From Flammeovirga pectinis (lineage in GTDB: Bacteria; Bacteroidota; Bacteroidia; Cytophagales; Flammeovirgaceae): DNA of 64,000 nucleotides. The notes under the pieces were generated by a model. That model was not told the origin of the DNA and ran no database searches. It saw only the letters and a list, made by a program, of their open reading frames with translations. Made by a program: the position numbers and the translations under genes. Shown here piece after piece: positions 1-8,891 of this stretch (the first letter of the stretch is position 1; the number at the start of each line of letters is the position of its first letter). Where the stretch lies: the NCBI RefSeq assembly GCF_003970675.1, contig NZ_CP034562.1, positions 4,218,501 to 4,282,500 on the forward strand, read 5' to 3'.

Positions 1-86
1 CCCATTTCGCCCATATAGCTATCCCAATTCTCTGCATTTGCATTCCAAATCTCTTTATTTTTTTGATTGATTTCTTGATTATTCAT
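1..86 (-). CDS. SAM-dependent methyltransferase, N-terminal fragment
   Basis: Only the first 28-29 codons are inside the window; the rest lies beyond the left edge. Reading from the ATG at 86, the peptide contains NKEIWNANAENWDSYMGEMG. The pattern of a lysine-rich start, then W-N-x-N-A-x-x-W-D, is typical of the extreme N-terminus of small class I SAM methyltransferases. The glycine-rich SAM loop is outside the window, so the assignment rests on the N-terminal signature alone. The gene lies just downstream of the DUF2071 gene on the same strand with a 20-bp gap, so the two may be co-transcribed. Confidence 0.55.
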   Translation of the reverse strand, partial: MNNQEINQKNKEIWNANAENWDSYMGEM

Positions 87-106
87 ACAATTAAAGAGTT
101 CTTTTT

Positions 107-907
107 TTATTCTGATGGGTGACTAAAGTGAGCAGGAGGTAATAAAACATCAAACGCTATCTGATCTGTAATTAATACAGAATGAGGTATTTTCATTTCT
201 TCTTTTGATACTAAGCCTAAGCGTTCAAAAAGCTCAAAATAAGCCATTTTTACTTTTCCTTGTTTTAAATTAAACTTTGGATGCCAAATTTCATAAGCAC
301 CAATTTTTGTTTCTGATTGGGTGTAATATCCTTTAACAGGGTGAGTTAGAATTAAATCTTGTTCTGCTAAACTACTAAAACCATCCAAAAGTATACAATC
401 TTCGGTACTACTTTCTAAGTCTATTTTACCATTACCCATTTTAGAAGTAAACTCCATAGTATACTTCTTGTACCTACCCTCTTCATACTTAAAATCAAAT
501 GTATAACGAGCAAACTCCCAAGGCATTTTCCAAAGTAATTTAGGGAGTAAATGTGTTATTGAACCTAAAGTAGTTCCAAAAAACCAAGCTGTGTAAGCAC
601 CATCTCTTTCGTCTATAATATAAGTTCTAAAGTTAGTTTGATAAAAACTAAAATTGATAAAAGGAGCGAATTTATAGAATCGAAAATCCTTATCTTTAAA
701 AGGTACTGCACTCACTAAAGCATACTCTTTTCCATTCTCTAAGAATGTCCATAATCTGAATGGCTTGGGAATATATTTCTTTATTTTTGAAAGGGGAACT
801 TTATAAGATATTATGGCAAAATGCTCTAATAATGTATTGACATCTAGGCTACTTTTTGATTTTCTTGCTTGTATCCTTTTATCTAAAACTTCTTGATTAT
901 GCGACAT
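107..907 (-). CDS. DUF2071 (YqjF-like) family protein
   Basis: A 266-residue protein without signal peptide or membrane segment, so probably cytoplasmic. The segment KVPLSKIKKYIPKPFRLWTF near residue 36, the LVSAVPFKDKDFRF stretch and the later YTAWFFGTTLG motif match the DUF2071 family, which has an acetoacetate-decarboxylase-like fold. No catalytic function is established for the family, and I cannot assign a substrate. It starts with ATG at 907 and is followed closely by the partial methyltransferase gene. The family is recognised from the pattern of motifs, not from an alignment. Confidence 0.6.
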   Translation of the reverse strand: MSHNQEVLDKRIQARKSKSSLDVNTLLEHFAIISYKVPLSKIKKYIPKPFRLWTFLENGKEYALVSAVPFKDKDFRFYKFAPFINFSFYQTNFRTYIIDERDGAYTAWFFGTTLGSITHLLPKLLWKMPWEFARYTFDFKYEEGRYKKYTMEFTSKMGNGKIDLESSTEDCILLDGFSSLAEQDLILTHPVKGYYTQSETKIGAYEIWHPKFNLKQGKVKMAYFELFERLGLVSKEEMKIPHSVLITDQIAFDVLLPPAHFSHPSE

Positions 908-1060
908 ACCTTTCAGTTATTTAAATTATGTATTACTTTATATTTAGTAATAAATAAAATACTCTACTTTACTAAGTACGCTATTTTAGGTTTACAATAG
1001 TACAATAAGGTCTTAAATTTCTAAGTAGTAAAAAGTAAGTTTGTCAGTTTAGTAAAAAGT

Positions 1061-1101
1061 GGGAGTATATGCATGAGAAAAGTATCTCATACTTATACCC
1101 C
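1061..1101 (-). terminator. Probable intrinsic terminator of the T9SS surface-protein gene
   Basis: An imperfect inverted repeat pairs GGGAGTATATGCATGAGA (1061-1078) with TCTCATACTTATACCCC (1085-1101). Read on the minus strand it lies about 20 bp after the stop at 1123 and is followed by CACTTTTTAC. The T tract is short, so strength is uncertain. Confidence 0.45.
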
Positions 1102-1122
1102 TTTACAATAATATAGAGCTAT

Positions 1123-4100
1123 TTACCTTACAAATAATTTCTTTATAAGTCGCTCTTTGCCATAAACACACTGCACAATGTAAACACCTGTTGGTAAAAC
1201 TGATGTATCATAAGTGATACTATTTTTTGCTGCATTTTCTATTGAAAAGCTTTCAATTAATTTTCCCATTGGAGAGTAAATAGTTATAGAAATTTGCTCC
1301 ATTGTATTTAATAATTGAAATGTTGTTATTCCTTCTGATGGATTAGGGTAGAGCATTAAATCAGTTATCTCTTCTGTTCCAATTACTACTTTTTGAGGTC
1401 CAAAAACTTCTTGAGTACCATCAAAATCTACTTGCTTTAATCTGTAATAAGATATCCCTACATAAGGGTTTAAATCAATCACTTCATAATTAGATATTAC
1501 TGCCGTACTGCCTTGTCCTTCTTTAAAAGTTACCTCTTCCCAATTGCGTTTGTCTTTAGATTTTTCAACTATAAACCCTTCATTATTTAACTCTTGAGCT
1601 GTTGACCATAAAATGTGAACATTACTACTTTTTACAATTGTAGTAAACGAGATGAGTTCTACTGGTAAATCTGCATTTATAGATAAGCCCGGTGTAAACT
1701 CATGGTTAGACAACCCTGCATTTACACGTAGCCCAGATGCCCCAGATGGAATTTCTGATGCTTTAAATGAATACAATTCTGTTTTTATAGCTAATAGATT
1801 ACCACTACCTCCGGGTGTTTCATCTTTTTTAATTTCCTGTGGAGGGTTACCAATTCCATCTTCATGTCCCCAATCTAAATCATCTGATAATAATGAATTA
1901 TCTCTTGTTAGGATTCTTAAATTTTCCGATTTATCTTCTCCTCCTACATTAGAAATATCTGCATTTTCTAGGTATAAAGTAATTTCCGAAGATGTTGCCT
2001 GTTCTGGGTTTATTCTCCACATTCCATCTTCATATTTATCAGAATATAGATCTGATGGGAAGTCTCCACCAATTGCTTCATCTACATACATTGCTTGCCA
2101 AGTAATTAATTTTGCACTTGGGTTTACAGTTCTATTAAAATCTGATAACGGAGCCGGACCTACACCTGCTAAATAAAAACCACTTACTCCACCAATTGGA
2201 AAATAAGCACTCCCTCCTTCATCCACAATAAAAGAAGTTTTACCTACTATGTAGCTATCCTTACTAATTGTTTCTGTTTGTTTTTCATCTGTTGTAGTAT
2301 CCCAAATCAATTGACCGTTGGCATCTATTAAACCATTTTCTAAAATCACATTATTGGCATAAACCTCATGGTCTTGAATGGTTAAACCAGGTTTTACTTC
2401 ACCTAAATTTTTATCTATAACAAGTTGGCCTATCCTATCATCAGTACTCCAAGGAGCCGACATAATTGCAGCAGATGTTCCAGTAAATTTAATAATTGGG
2501 TTACTGGCTCCTGTCTTTCTTGTAACATCCGTATCTTTATAATAATTGCCTGTTAAAGCCAAATAACCCGATCTATAATTAAACTTACTACTACTTCCTT
2601 CAAAAGAAACGTTACCATCTACTGACAAAATTCCATTGGTTTCACTTCCACCAGAAATACCCAACTGTAAGTTTCCTTGTATTGTTAGATCGGTATTTTC
2701 AAGAAAAAATTCTGAAGAAGAAACCACTGTTAAATTACCTCCATCCTCTACTAAAAGCGTTGCTTTATCTACAGAGTTTATTGTAATTTGATTACTCCCA
2801 GACAACCAAATATTCATATCTGTTGATATCTTTCTTACAGGATTTTCTCCTGCCAAAGTAGAAGTTATTAATTCATGATGTATATTATCAGCAAAGCGTA
2901 ACCTCCCCCTCACTAGTTCAATCTGAAAGAAACTAGCATCATAATTCCCGTCTCCATCTAATCCATTATTTGGTGTAACAGGATTAAAATTTAATTGATA
3001 AGCCTCATCTGTTGATATAATTTGAACTTGGTCTTTTAGTAAAGGGCGTTCAATACGTACTTTTTTTACAGTTGTAGCCCCCCCAATCTGAAACCTCTGA
3101 TAATATGTATTCACAGCATCCTTTGATCCTTCTCCTTCAAATCTCACAATTGTATTCGGAATATCTACCTCACACCCATCAGATATATTAAAATGACCTC
3201 TTATCATTAATTCTTGGTCTGCACCATTATCAATCACTTTTGAATCGGAGTAAAGTACAAAGTTAGAATCCACTTCAAAATCATTAGAAATTTTAATTGT
3301 AGAATTATACAATTTTAATGAGTCGTAAACATGAACACCATTTACAAAATCAAACTCGTAAGCACCAATATTTACAATAAGGTTATTAAAGTTATAAGTA
3401 GTATAAAGGTCATCTTCTAATGTTACATCTACATTACTGTTTAAGTCTGCTGCAGAAAAATGAAAAATTCCTCCACCTTCTAAATAAAAGGCTGCATCTT
3501 CTACTAAATCGCAATTTGGTAATTCATTTACGTAAGTTTTATACGTTCCTGTTCCTTTAAAAGTATGAAAGTTATGATTTATGAACGATTGTGCATTGAC
3601 CTCTCCGTTAAAATCTATCAGCAACTCATTTAGATTGATATGATTTTCTGTAAAATTTACTTGATCTCCGCCCATAACATGAGCTTTATCTCCAGTTACT
3701 GGATATTTATATGGAGCATCTCCTAAGTCTAAAGTTGTACTATCTAAAGACCATGCATTTGTACCTGTCCAATCACTTGATGAATTATGACTATACCACT
3801 GTCGTTGTTTAATCCTATATTTATTTTCTATATATTCTTTTAACTCGTCGTATTCTGTAAAGCTATCATCATAAACAATTACCTCAGCTATCTGTCCTTG
3901 ATAAAACATACTTGTGTTATGTACCAACCTGCCTAACTCAATTGAACTAGATTTTGAATTATCATGGGTTCCTTGAATAAGATTTCTTGAATCTATATAT
4001 TCTACCTCTACTATTTCCCATTCATCTTTGGTCCAAGCATCATTTCTTGGGTCTGTATTGTCTTGAAAATCTTCTGATAACGTATTGAAATTAATAGCAT

Positions 4101-4617
4101 GTTTGGCCGTTGGTTGCCACTCACTATTACCATCTAAACTAAACGTATAGGGTACGTACTCTTTTCCCGTTCCTGCATCAACAACTTTACTTCTTGTTTC
4201 TAATGCTACTTGAGAATATCTATCTCCAAAAAGCATCATTAAATCTGTAGAATTATTGTAAAGAGGTTCAAATTCTGATTTATACACAACAAACACTCTT
4301 CGGATATCAGAATATTCGATATCACTTTCTAATTTCAAATAACCATTGTCAGAAAATTTAACCGCAGTAAAATCTGTATTGATACCATCATATTTTACCT
4401 CAACTTCTTCTAACTTCGTAGATCCATCACTTACAAATACGGCTCCTTTTACTTGTTCAACCCACGTAATATTACCACTACCATCTACAGATAATCCTGC
4501 ATCAGATTTTAGATTAAAAACTAAACCTCCTGTAGGTAGCGTTTGTGCTGTAAGTGCACCCGTAAAAAGTTGAAATGCACAAAGTGTAAATAGTAGTTTT
4601 ATGTGTAACGTTTGCAT
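1123..4617 (-). CDS. Large secreted surface protein with T9SS type A sorting domain
   Basis: The 1164-residue product starts with a Sec signal peptide (hydrophobic residues 7-24, then QTLP). Residues about 30-270 look like a LamG/concanavalin-like lectin fold (GGLVFNLKSDAGLSVDGSGN, later GRLVHNTSMFYQGQIAEVIVYDD). A long region rich in beta-strands and Asn/Asp repeats follows. The last ~85 residues (LMLYPNPSEGITTFQL ... LPTGVYIVQCVYGKERLIKK) are a type IX secretion C-terminal sorting domain, so the protein should cross the outer membrane and be anchored or released there. No catalytic motif is visible. The central part may be an adhesin-type stalk. The gene stands alone, divergent from napD. 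Confidence 0.75.
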   Translation of the reverse strand: MQTLHIKLLFTLCAFQLFTGALTAQTLPTGGLVFNLKSDAGLSVDGSGNITWVEQVKGAVFVSDGSTKLEEVEVKYDGINTDFTAVKFSDNGYLKLESDIEYSDIRRVFVVYKSEFEPLYNNSTDLMMLFGDRYSQVALETRSKVVDAGTGKEYVPYTFSLDGNSEWQPTAKHAINFNTLSEDFQDNTDPRNDAWTKDEWEIVEVEYIDSRNLIQGTHDNSKSSSIELGRLVHNTSMFYQGQIAEVIVYDDSFTEYDELKEYIENKYRIKQRQWYSHNSSSDWTGTNAWSLDSTTLDLGDAPYKYPVTGDKAHVMGGDQVNFTENHINLNELLIDFNGEVNAQSFINHNFHTFKGTGTYKTYVNELPNCDLVEDAAFYLEGGGIFHFSAADLNSNVDVTLEDDLYTTYNFNNLIVNIGAYEFDFVNGVHVYDSLKLYNSTIKISNDFEVDSNFVLYSDSKVIDNGADQELMIRGHFNISDGCEVDIPNTIVRFEGEGSKDAVNTYYQRFQIGGATTVKKVRIERPLLKDQVQIISTDEAYQLNFNPVTPNNGLDGDGNYDASFFQIELVRGRLRFADNIHHELITSTLAGENPVRKISTDMNIWLSGSNQITINSVDKATLLVEDGGNLTVVSSSEFFLENTDLTIQGNLQLGISGGSETNGILSVDGNVSFEGSSSKFNYRSGYLALTGNYYKDTDVTRKTGASNPIIKFTGTSAAIMSAPWSTDDRIGQLVIDKNLGEVKPGLTIQDHEVYANNVILENGLIDANGQLIWDTTTDEKQTETISKDSYIVGKTSFIVDEGGSAYFPIGGVSGFYLAGVGPAPLSDFNRTVNPSAKLITWQAMYVDEAIGGDFPSDLYSDKYEDGMWRINPEQATSSEITLYLENADISNVGGEDKSENLRILTRDNSLLSDDLDWGHEDGIGNPPQEIKKDETPGGSGNLLAIKTELYSFKASEIPSGASGLRVNAGLSNHEFTPGLSINADLPVELISFTTIVKSSNVHILWSTAQELNNEGFIVEKSKDKRNWEEVTFKEGQGSTAVISNYEVIDLNPYVGISYYRLKQVDFDGTQEVFGPQKVVIGTEEITDLMLYPNPSEGITTFQLLNTMEQISITIYSPMGKLIESFSIENAAKNSITYDTSVLPTGVYIVQCVYGKERLIKKLFVR

Positions 4618-4930
4618 TGAATAGGAATTTTGATGTGAGTGAAAAGTTTGCTGGTTTCACCTCAAAAAGTGTGATGTAATACTATCACCTTATTTATAAA
4701 TCAATTATTCTCTGCATCAACTATATGTTTCTTTGTACGGAAAAGCACAAAATTAGTACGCTAAGATATTTTTAGCGTCCACAATAAATGGTATTATCTC
4801 AACCCTATCTATCATTATTTGTAACAATGACGTTTATCACCTTTTAACTAAAACTTTGCTCACTTTAACAAAAATTACAACCCCTTAGATTTACAGAAAT
4901 TCACTCTAACTATAATCTATCAGAATTACA
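4618..4930. other. Divergent intergenic region between the T9SS protein and napD
   Basis: This 313-bp AT-rich stretch must hold the promoters of both the minus-strand surface-protein gene and the plus-strand nitrate reductase operon. I see no convincing Bacteroidota-type promoter pair, no strong palindrome and no RNA gene. Confidence 0.5.
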
Positions 4931-5161
4931 ATGCTATTAATAAAAAGTTTTATCGCTTATGCGGCTGTGGGGCAGAAGTCCGACATGATTAAAGCGCTCA
5001 ACAACATTAAAAACTGCGAAGTCGTTCCATCGGAAAATAAAGATATCGTAGTCGTTTTATTAGAATCTGCTTCTAAAGAAATAGAGAAAGAACAGATTCT
5101 AAATATACAAAATATACCCTCTGTCAATCAGCTATCAATGGTATCAGGTTACCAAGGCTAA
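4931..5161 (+). CDS. napD: NapD, chaperone for periplasmic nitrate reductase
   Basis: A 76-residue cytoplasmic protein of the usual NapD size. It shows the ferredoxin-like pattern of the family: an N-terminal strand (LIKSFIAYA), a helix (DMIKALNNIKNCEVV), a central strand (DIVVVLLES), a second helix and a C-terminal INQ-type strand (SVNQLSMVSGYQ). NapD binds the Tat signal of NapA and holds it back until cofactor loading is finished. Its position 19 bp before napA supports the call. The residues usually cited for NapD are only loosely conserved, so the context carries much of the weight. Confidence 0.8.
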   Translation: MLLIKSFIAYAAVGQKSDMIKALNNIKNCEVVPSENKDIVVVLLESASKEIEKEQILNIQNIPSVNQLSMVSGYQG

Positions 5162-5180
5162 ATAATATTAGAAATTAACT

Positions 5181-7517
5181 ATGGATAAAAATTCTTCAAT
5201 CGCCTCTCGACGATCTTTTCTTAAAAAGATGGCTCTTTTTTCTGCTTTAACAACAGCAGCAACATTATTTCCAGGAATTATTTTTGCAGATGAGCAAGAA
5301 AAAAATGCTCCTAAAGATGCTGATCTTAAATGGAAAAAAGCTCCTTGCCGCTTTTGTGGTGTAGGTTGTGGGGTGTTAATAGGTTTGCAAAAAGGAAAAG
5401 CAGTTGCCGTAAAAGGAGACCCAAAATCTTCTGTAAATAAGGGCTTATGCTGTGTTAAAGGTTACCATTCGGTTTTATCTATTTATGGTAAAGATCGTCT
5501 AACAAAACCGTTGGTAAAAAAGAACGGTAAAATGGTAGAGACAAGCATGAAGGAAGCCTTGGATCTTATTGCAAGTAAAATGCAAGAAACAATAAAAGAC
5601 CATGGTAAAGATGCTGTTTCTATGTATGGATCTGGACAATGGACTATACCTGATGGTTATGCAGCATCTAAATTTATGAAAGGTGCAATTGGTACAAACA
5701 ATTTAGAAGCAAATGCACGTTTGTGTATGGCTAGTGCTGTAACTGGTTTTATGACTTCTTTTGGTATTGATGAACCAATGGGTTGTTATGAGGATATTGA
5801 CCATGCAGATGTTTTTATTTTGTGGGGTAACAACATGGCAGAAATGCACCCTGTATTGTTCTCTCGCCTTTTAGACCAGAGGATGAAAAGGAAAGTGAAA
5901 ATTATTGATTTTGCCACCAGAACAACGCGTACAAGTATGGCAGCGGATAGATCAATTATTTTTGAGCCACAAACAGATTTAGCAGTTGCCAATGCCATTT
6001 GTTACGAAATTATTGACAAAGGATGGGTAAATAAGGAGTTTGTCACTAAACATATCAGCTTTAGTAAAGGAAAAACTAAAATGGGATATGGTACAGAAGA
6101 CTTCTATAAATTTAAAGAACACGAAGAAAAAATAGATTTTGATGCCTACAAAGAATTCTTAAAAGAATATACTCCAGAAAAAGTTGCTAGATACTCTGGT
6201 GTATCTGTTAAAGATATCCGATTAATGGCGAACATTTACGGAGACCCCAACCAAAAAGTAATGTCGTTTTGGTGTATGGGCATGAATCAACACACAAGAG
6301 GAACTTGGATTAATAACTTAGTCTACAACATTCACCTTTTAACAGGTAAAATTTCTACTCCTGGTAATAGTCCATTCTCATTAACGGGTCAGCCAAGTGC
6401 TTGCGGAACTGTACGTGAGGTAGGAACACTAACGCATAAACTTCCACACGGTGTTGTTACCAATAAAAAGCACCGAGAATTTGCTGCTAAAATTTGGAAA
6501 GTACCTGTAGAAAATATCCCTTCTAAACCTACCTACCATACTGTAGAAATGTTTAGAGCATTAGATAGAGGCGAAATTAAATTTATGTGGATTCAAGTAA
6601 CCAATCCGATGGTTACAATGCCTAACCTAAATCGTTATAGAGAAGGTTGCGAAAAAACAGGCCGATTTATTGTTGTTTCTGATATATACCCTACACCTAC
6701 AACAGATGTTGCAGATGTAATTTTGCCTTCGGCAATGTGGATTGAACGTGAAGGATTATATGGTAACTCTGAACGTAGAACACAGTATTTTGAGAAAATG
6801 ATTGATGCCCCTGGGGAAGCAATTAGTGATAGTTGGCAAATTATTGAAGTAGCTAGAAGAATGGGCTACGGTGATCTTTTTCCTAAAAATGAAGCTACAC
6901 ACGCTGCAGAACTTTATGATGAATATAGATTACATCAGGTTGGTAAAAAGCACGGTATGGCACCATTAGAAGTACTGAAAAATCAGCCGGGTGCTATGTG
7001 GCCTTTTGTAGATGGAAAATCAACAAAATGGCGTTTTAATGCTGAATATGATCCTGCTTGTGATGACAGTAAAGGAAGGTTCCACTTCTATGGTAAGAAA
7101 GATGGAAAAGCAGTAATCTGGCAACGTCCTTATGAACCTGCTGCAGAATCTCCTAATAAAGAATATAATTATTGGCTTTGTACTGGCCGTGTGATTGAAC
7201 ACTGGCATACAGGGTCTATGACAAGAAGAATTGACGTATTGCACCAAGCTGTACCACACAGTTATGTTGAGGTAAACCCAGACGATGCAAAACGATTAAA
7301 TATTAGAGAAGGCGATAAAGTGAAAATTACTTCTAAAAGAGGTACAATGACATTACCGGCATCTGTAAACGGCAGAGGTGTTCCGGTTAAAGGACAAGTT
7401 TTTGTACCTTTCTTTGATGAAGGCTACTTGATTAATGACGTTACATTAGATGCTTTTGACCCAATCTCTAAACAACCTGACTATAAAAAGTGTGCAGTAA
7501 AAATTGAAAAAGTATAA
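5181..7517 (+). CDS. napA: Periplasmic nitrate reductase catalytic subunit NapA
   Basis: A 778-residue molybdopterin oxidoreductase that reduces nitrate to nitrite in the periplasm. The N-terminus has a twin-arginine signal (SRRSFLKKMALFSA, residues 9-22). The [4Fe-4S] cluster is bound by C56, C59, C63 (CRFCGVGCG) and C91 in the following CVKG motif. The Mo-ligand cysteine is C182 in ANARLCMASAVTGF, followed by the NapA-typical segment DEPMGCYEDIDHADVFILWG. The C-terminal molybdopterin-dinucleotide-binding domain is complete (GRVIEHWHTGSMTRR). Length and motifs fit NapA and not an assimilatory NasA or a formate dehydrogenase (no selenocysteine or formate-type motif). It is co-transcribed with napD (19-bp gap) and the cytochrome gene (12-bp gap). 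Confidence 0.95.
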   Translation: MDKNSSIASRRSFLKKMALFSALTTAATLFPGIIFADEQEKNAPKDADLKWKKAPCRFCGVGCGVLIGLQKGKAVAVKGDPKSSVNKGLCCVKGYHSVLSIYGKDRLTKPLVKKNGKMVETSMKEALDLIASKMQETIKDHGKDAVSMYGSGQWTIPDGYAASKFMKGAIGTNNLEANARLCMASAVTGFMTSFGIDEPMGCYEDIDHADVFILWGNNMAEMHPVLFSRLLDQRMKRKVKIIDFATRTTRTSMAADRSIIFEPQTDLAVANAICYEIIDKGWVNKEFVTKHISFSKGKTKMGYGTEDFYKFKEHEEKIDFDAYKEFLKEYTPEKVARYSGVSVKDIRLMANIYGDPNQKVMSFWCMGMNQHTRGTWINNLVYNIHLLTGKISTPGNSPFSLTGQPSACGTVREVGTLTHKLPHGVVTNKKHREFAAKIWKVPVENIPSKPTYHTVEMFRALDRGEIKFMWIQVTNPMVTMPNLNRYREGCEKTGRFIVVSDIYPTPTTDVADVILPSAMWIEREGLYGNSERRTQYFEKMIDAPGEAISDSWQIIEVARRMGYGDLFPKNEATHAAELYDEYRLHQVGKKHGMAPLEVLKNQPGAMWPFVDGKSTKWRFNAEYDPACDDSKGRFHFYGKKDGKAVIWQRPYEPAAESPNKEYNYWLCTGRVIEHWHTGSMTRRIDVLHQAVPHSYVEVNPDDAKRLNIREGDKVKITSKRGTMTLPASVNGRGVPVKGQVFVPFFDEGYLINDVTLDAFDPISKQPDYKKCAVKIEKV

Positions 7518-7529
7518 ACAACTACTCTT

Positions 7530-8207
7530 ATGAATAAATTAGTAATTGTACTCTTTTCTCTGATTATTGTAGCTGTAGTCATGGTTAATTTGAGTATAAC
7601 CGAAGCAAAGAAGAGAGCCTCTTTAACAGAAGAGGTCGCCACTCCTTCTACAAGAGAAACTTCTGAAGAATATCTTTTTAGAAGATCTAAAGAGGGCATA
7701 GATTTTAAGGCTATGCCGAACGATCCTGTGCATGCAGAACATAAAAAAGAGTATTATCAAAGACGTGCTTATGAGGGGGCTCCTCCTCAAATTCCGCATC
7801 CGTTATTATCAAAAAAAGGGATCGGAGATAAAAGCTGTTTACAATGCCATGAAAATGGTGGCTATGTGGCTGCTTTTAAAGCCTATGCTCCTGCTACTCC
7901 TCATCCAGAATTAATTAGTTGTAGACAGTGCCATGTGCCTATCACCACTAAAAAATTATTTAAAAAAACCAACTGGAAGAGAACTCAACCTACTCATGTA
8001 GATAATAGAGCATTGGTAACTAGCCCTCCTACTATTCCGCATGGTTTACAAAATAGAACAGATTGCTTATCGTGCCATGCAGGTTCTGGAGGTTTAGTAG
8101 ACATTAGATCTACGCATACAGAAAGAGCAAATTGTATGCAATGTCATGTACCAAACCAAGCAAAATTAGAAGGAATAAATCAAACATGGAAAAGAAAAGC
8201 ACAATGA
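7530..8207 (+). CDS. napB: NapB-like cytochrome c with four CxxCH haem motifs
   Basis: A 225-residue c-type cytochrome that should pass electrons to NapA. Residues 3-22 form a hydrophobic signal or anchor, placing it in the periplasm. The NapB signature PPxIPH followed by CxxCH...CxxCHVP occurs twice: PPQIPH at 85-90 with haem sites at 103-107 and 131-135, and PPTIPH at 166-171 with haem sites at 179-183 and 202-206. Classical NapB has one such unit with two haems, so this looks like an internally duplicated tetrahaem form. Its last codons overlap the next gene (ATGA at 8204-8207), which suggests translational coupling. Confidence 0.85.
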   Translation: MNKLVIVLFSLIIVAVVMVNLSITEAKKRASLTEEVATPSTRETSEEYLFRRSKEGIDFKAMPNDPVHAEHKKEYYQRRAYEGAPPQIPHPLLSKKGIGDKSCLQCHENGGYVAAFKAYAPATPHPELISCRQCHVPITTKKLFKKTNWKRTQPTHVDNRALVTSPPTIPHGLQNRTDCLSCHAGSGGLVDIRSTHTERANCMQCHVPNQAKLEGINQTWKRKAQ

Positions 8208-8860
8208 AAAAGCACACTTTACTCTTCTTCTGCCTGCTTGCACTTTCAAGTTTAATTGGGTGCTCATCGCACGATTCATCAGAAGAAAAACACCACGGAC
8301 ATGAGAGTAATCTCATGAAGATAAAACGTTTATCTATTTCGGATACTACAAAAGTAGATGCTTCTGTAGAAGAAATTCTTGCCTTTATTAAAACAGTAGA
8401 AGTAGATAGTATTTATGTAGAAAAAGCATTTTTAATTCCTGAAAGAGAAAGTCAGATTACCTCATTTAAGTGTAGTAACTGCCATTCAAAACCCCTCTCG
8501 GCAATGCAACGGAATGATGGAAAGTACAAAAAATCGCATTGGAATTTAGAGCTAAAACACGCCAATGCAGATGTAATGAACTGTCAGACTTGCCATACTG
8601 CTAACGATATGGACCATTTGCACACACTTACAAATGGTGCTGTAAAATTTAACGACAGCTATAAGGTTTGTGCACAATGCCACAGTACACAATTTAAAGA
8701 TTGGAAAGGTGGTGCACACGGTAAACGTCTTGGCGGATGGGCAAAACCTATTGCTAAGCAAACGTGTGTTGGATGCCATAATCCACATAAACCTGCCTTT
8801 GGAAAAAGAATGCCTGCGGTATTAAATACAAAGGTAACAGAACAGCGTAGAGGAAGGTAA
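8204..8860 (+). CDS. Tetrahaem cytochrome c lipoprotein
   Basis: The chosen start is the ATG at 8204, which overlaps the napB stop as ATGA and begins directly with a lipoprotein signal (MKKHTLLFFCLLALSSLIGC, lipid-modified C20). Upstream ATGs in the frame would put extra charged residues before the signal. The 218-residue product has four CxxCH motifs at 90-94, 127-131, 156-160 and 188-192, with spaced histidines that could serve as distal ligands, including a His-rich HDSSEEKHHGH stretch after the lipobox. It resembles small multihaem electron carriers of the cytochrome c3/NrfB type. In this operon it probably links the ferredoxin/NrfD quinol module to NapB. It is not NapC, because it has no membrane anchor helix of that family. 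Confidence 0.8.
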   Translation: MKKHTLLFFCLLALSSLIGCSSHDSSEEKHHGHESNLMKIKRLSISDTTKVDASVEEILAFIKTVEVDSIYVEKAFLIPERESQITSFKCSNCHSKPLSAMQRNDGKYKKSHWNLELKHANADVMNCQTCHTANDMDHLHTLTNGAVKFNDSYKVCAQCHSTQFKDWKGGAHGKRLGGWAKPIAKQTCVGCHNPHKPAFGKRMPAVLNTKVTEQRRGR

Positions 8861-8891
8861 TTTTGAATTGCACACACTTAGAAAACACACT

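Noticed and set aside
1652..2176. A 174-codon frame antisense to the T9SS surface protein
   Set aside because: Proline/serine-rich shadow translation; the minus-strand gene is strongly supported.
5181..7517. Alternative reading as assimilatory nitrate reductase or formate dehydrogenase
   Set aside because: NapD in front, a Tat signal and a NapB-like cytochrome behind, and the DEPMGCYEDI segment point to periplasmic NapA.
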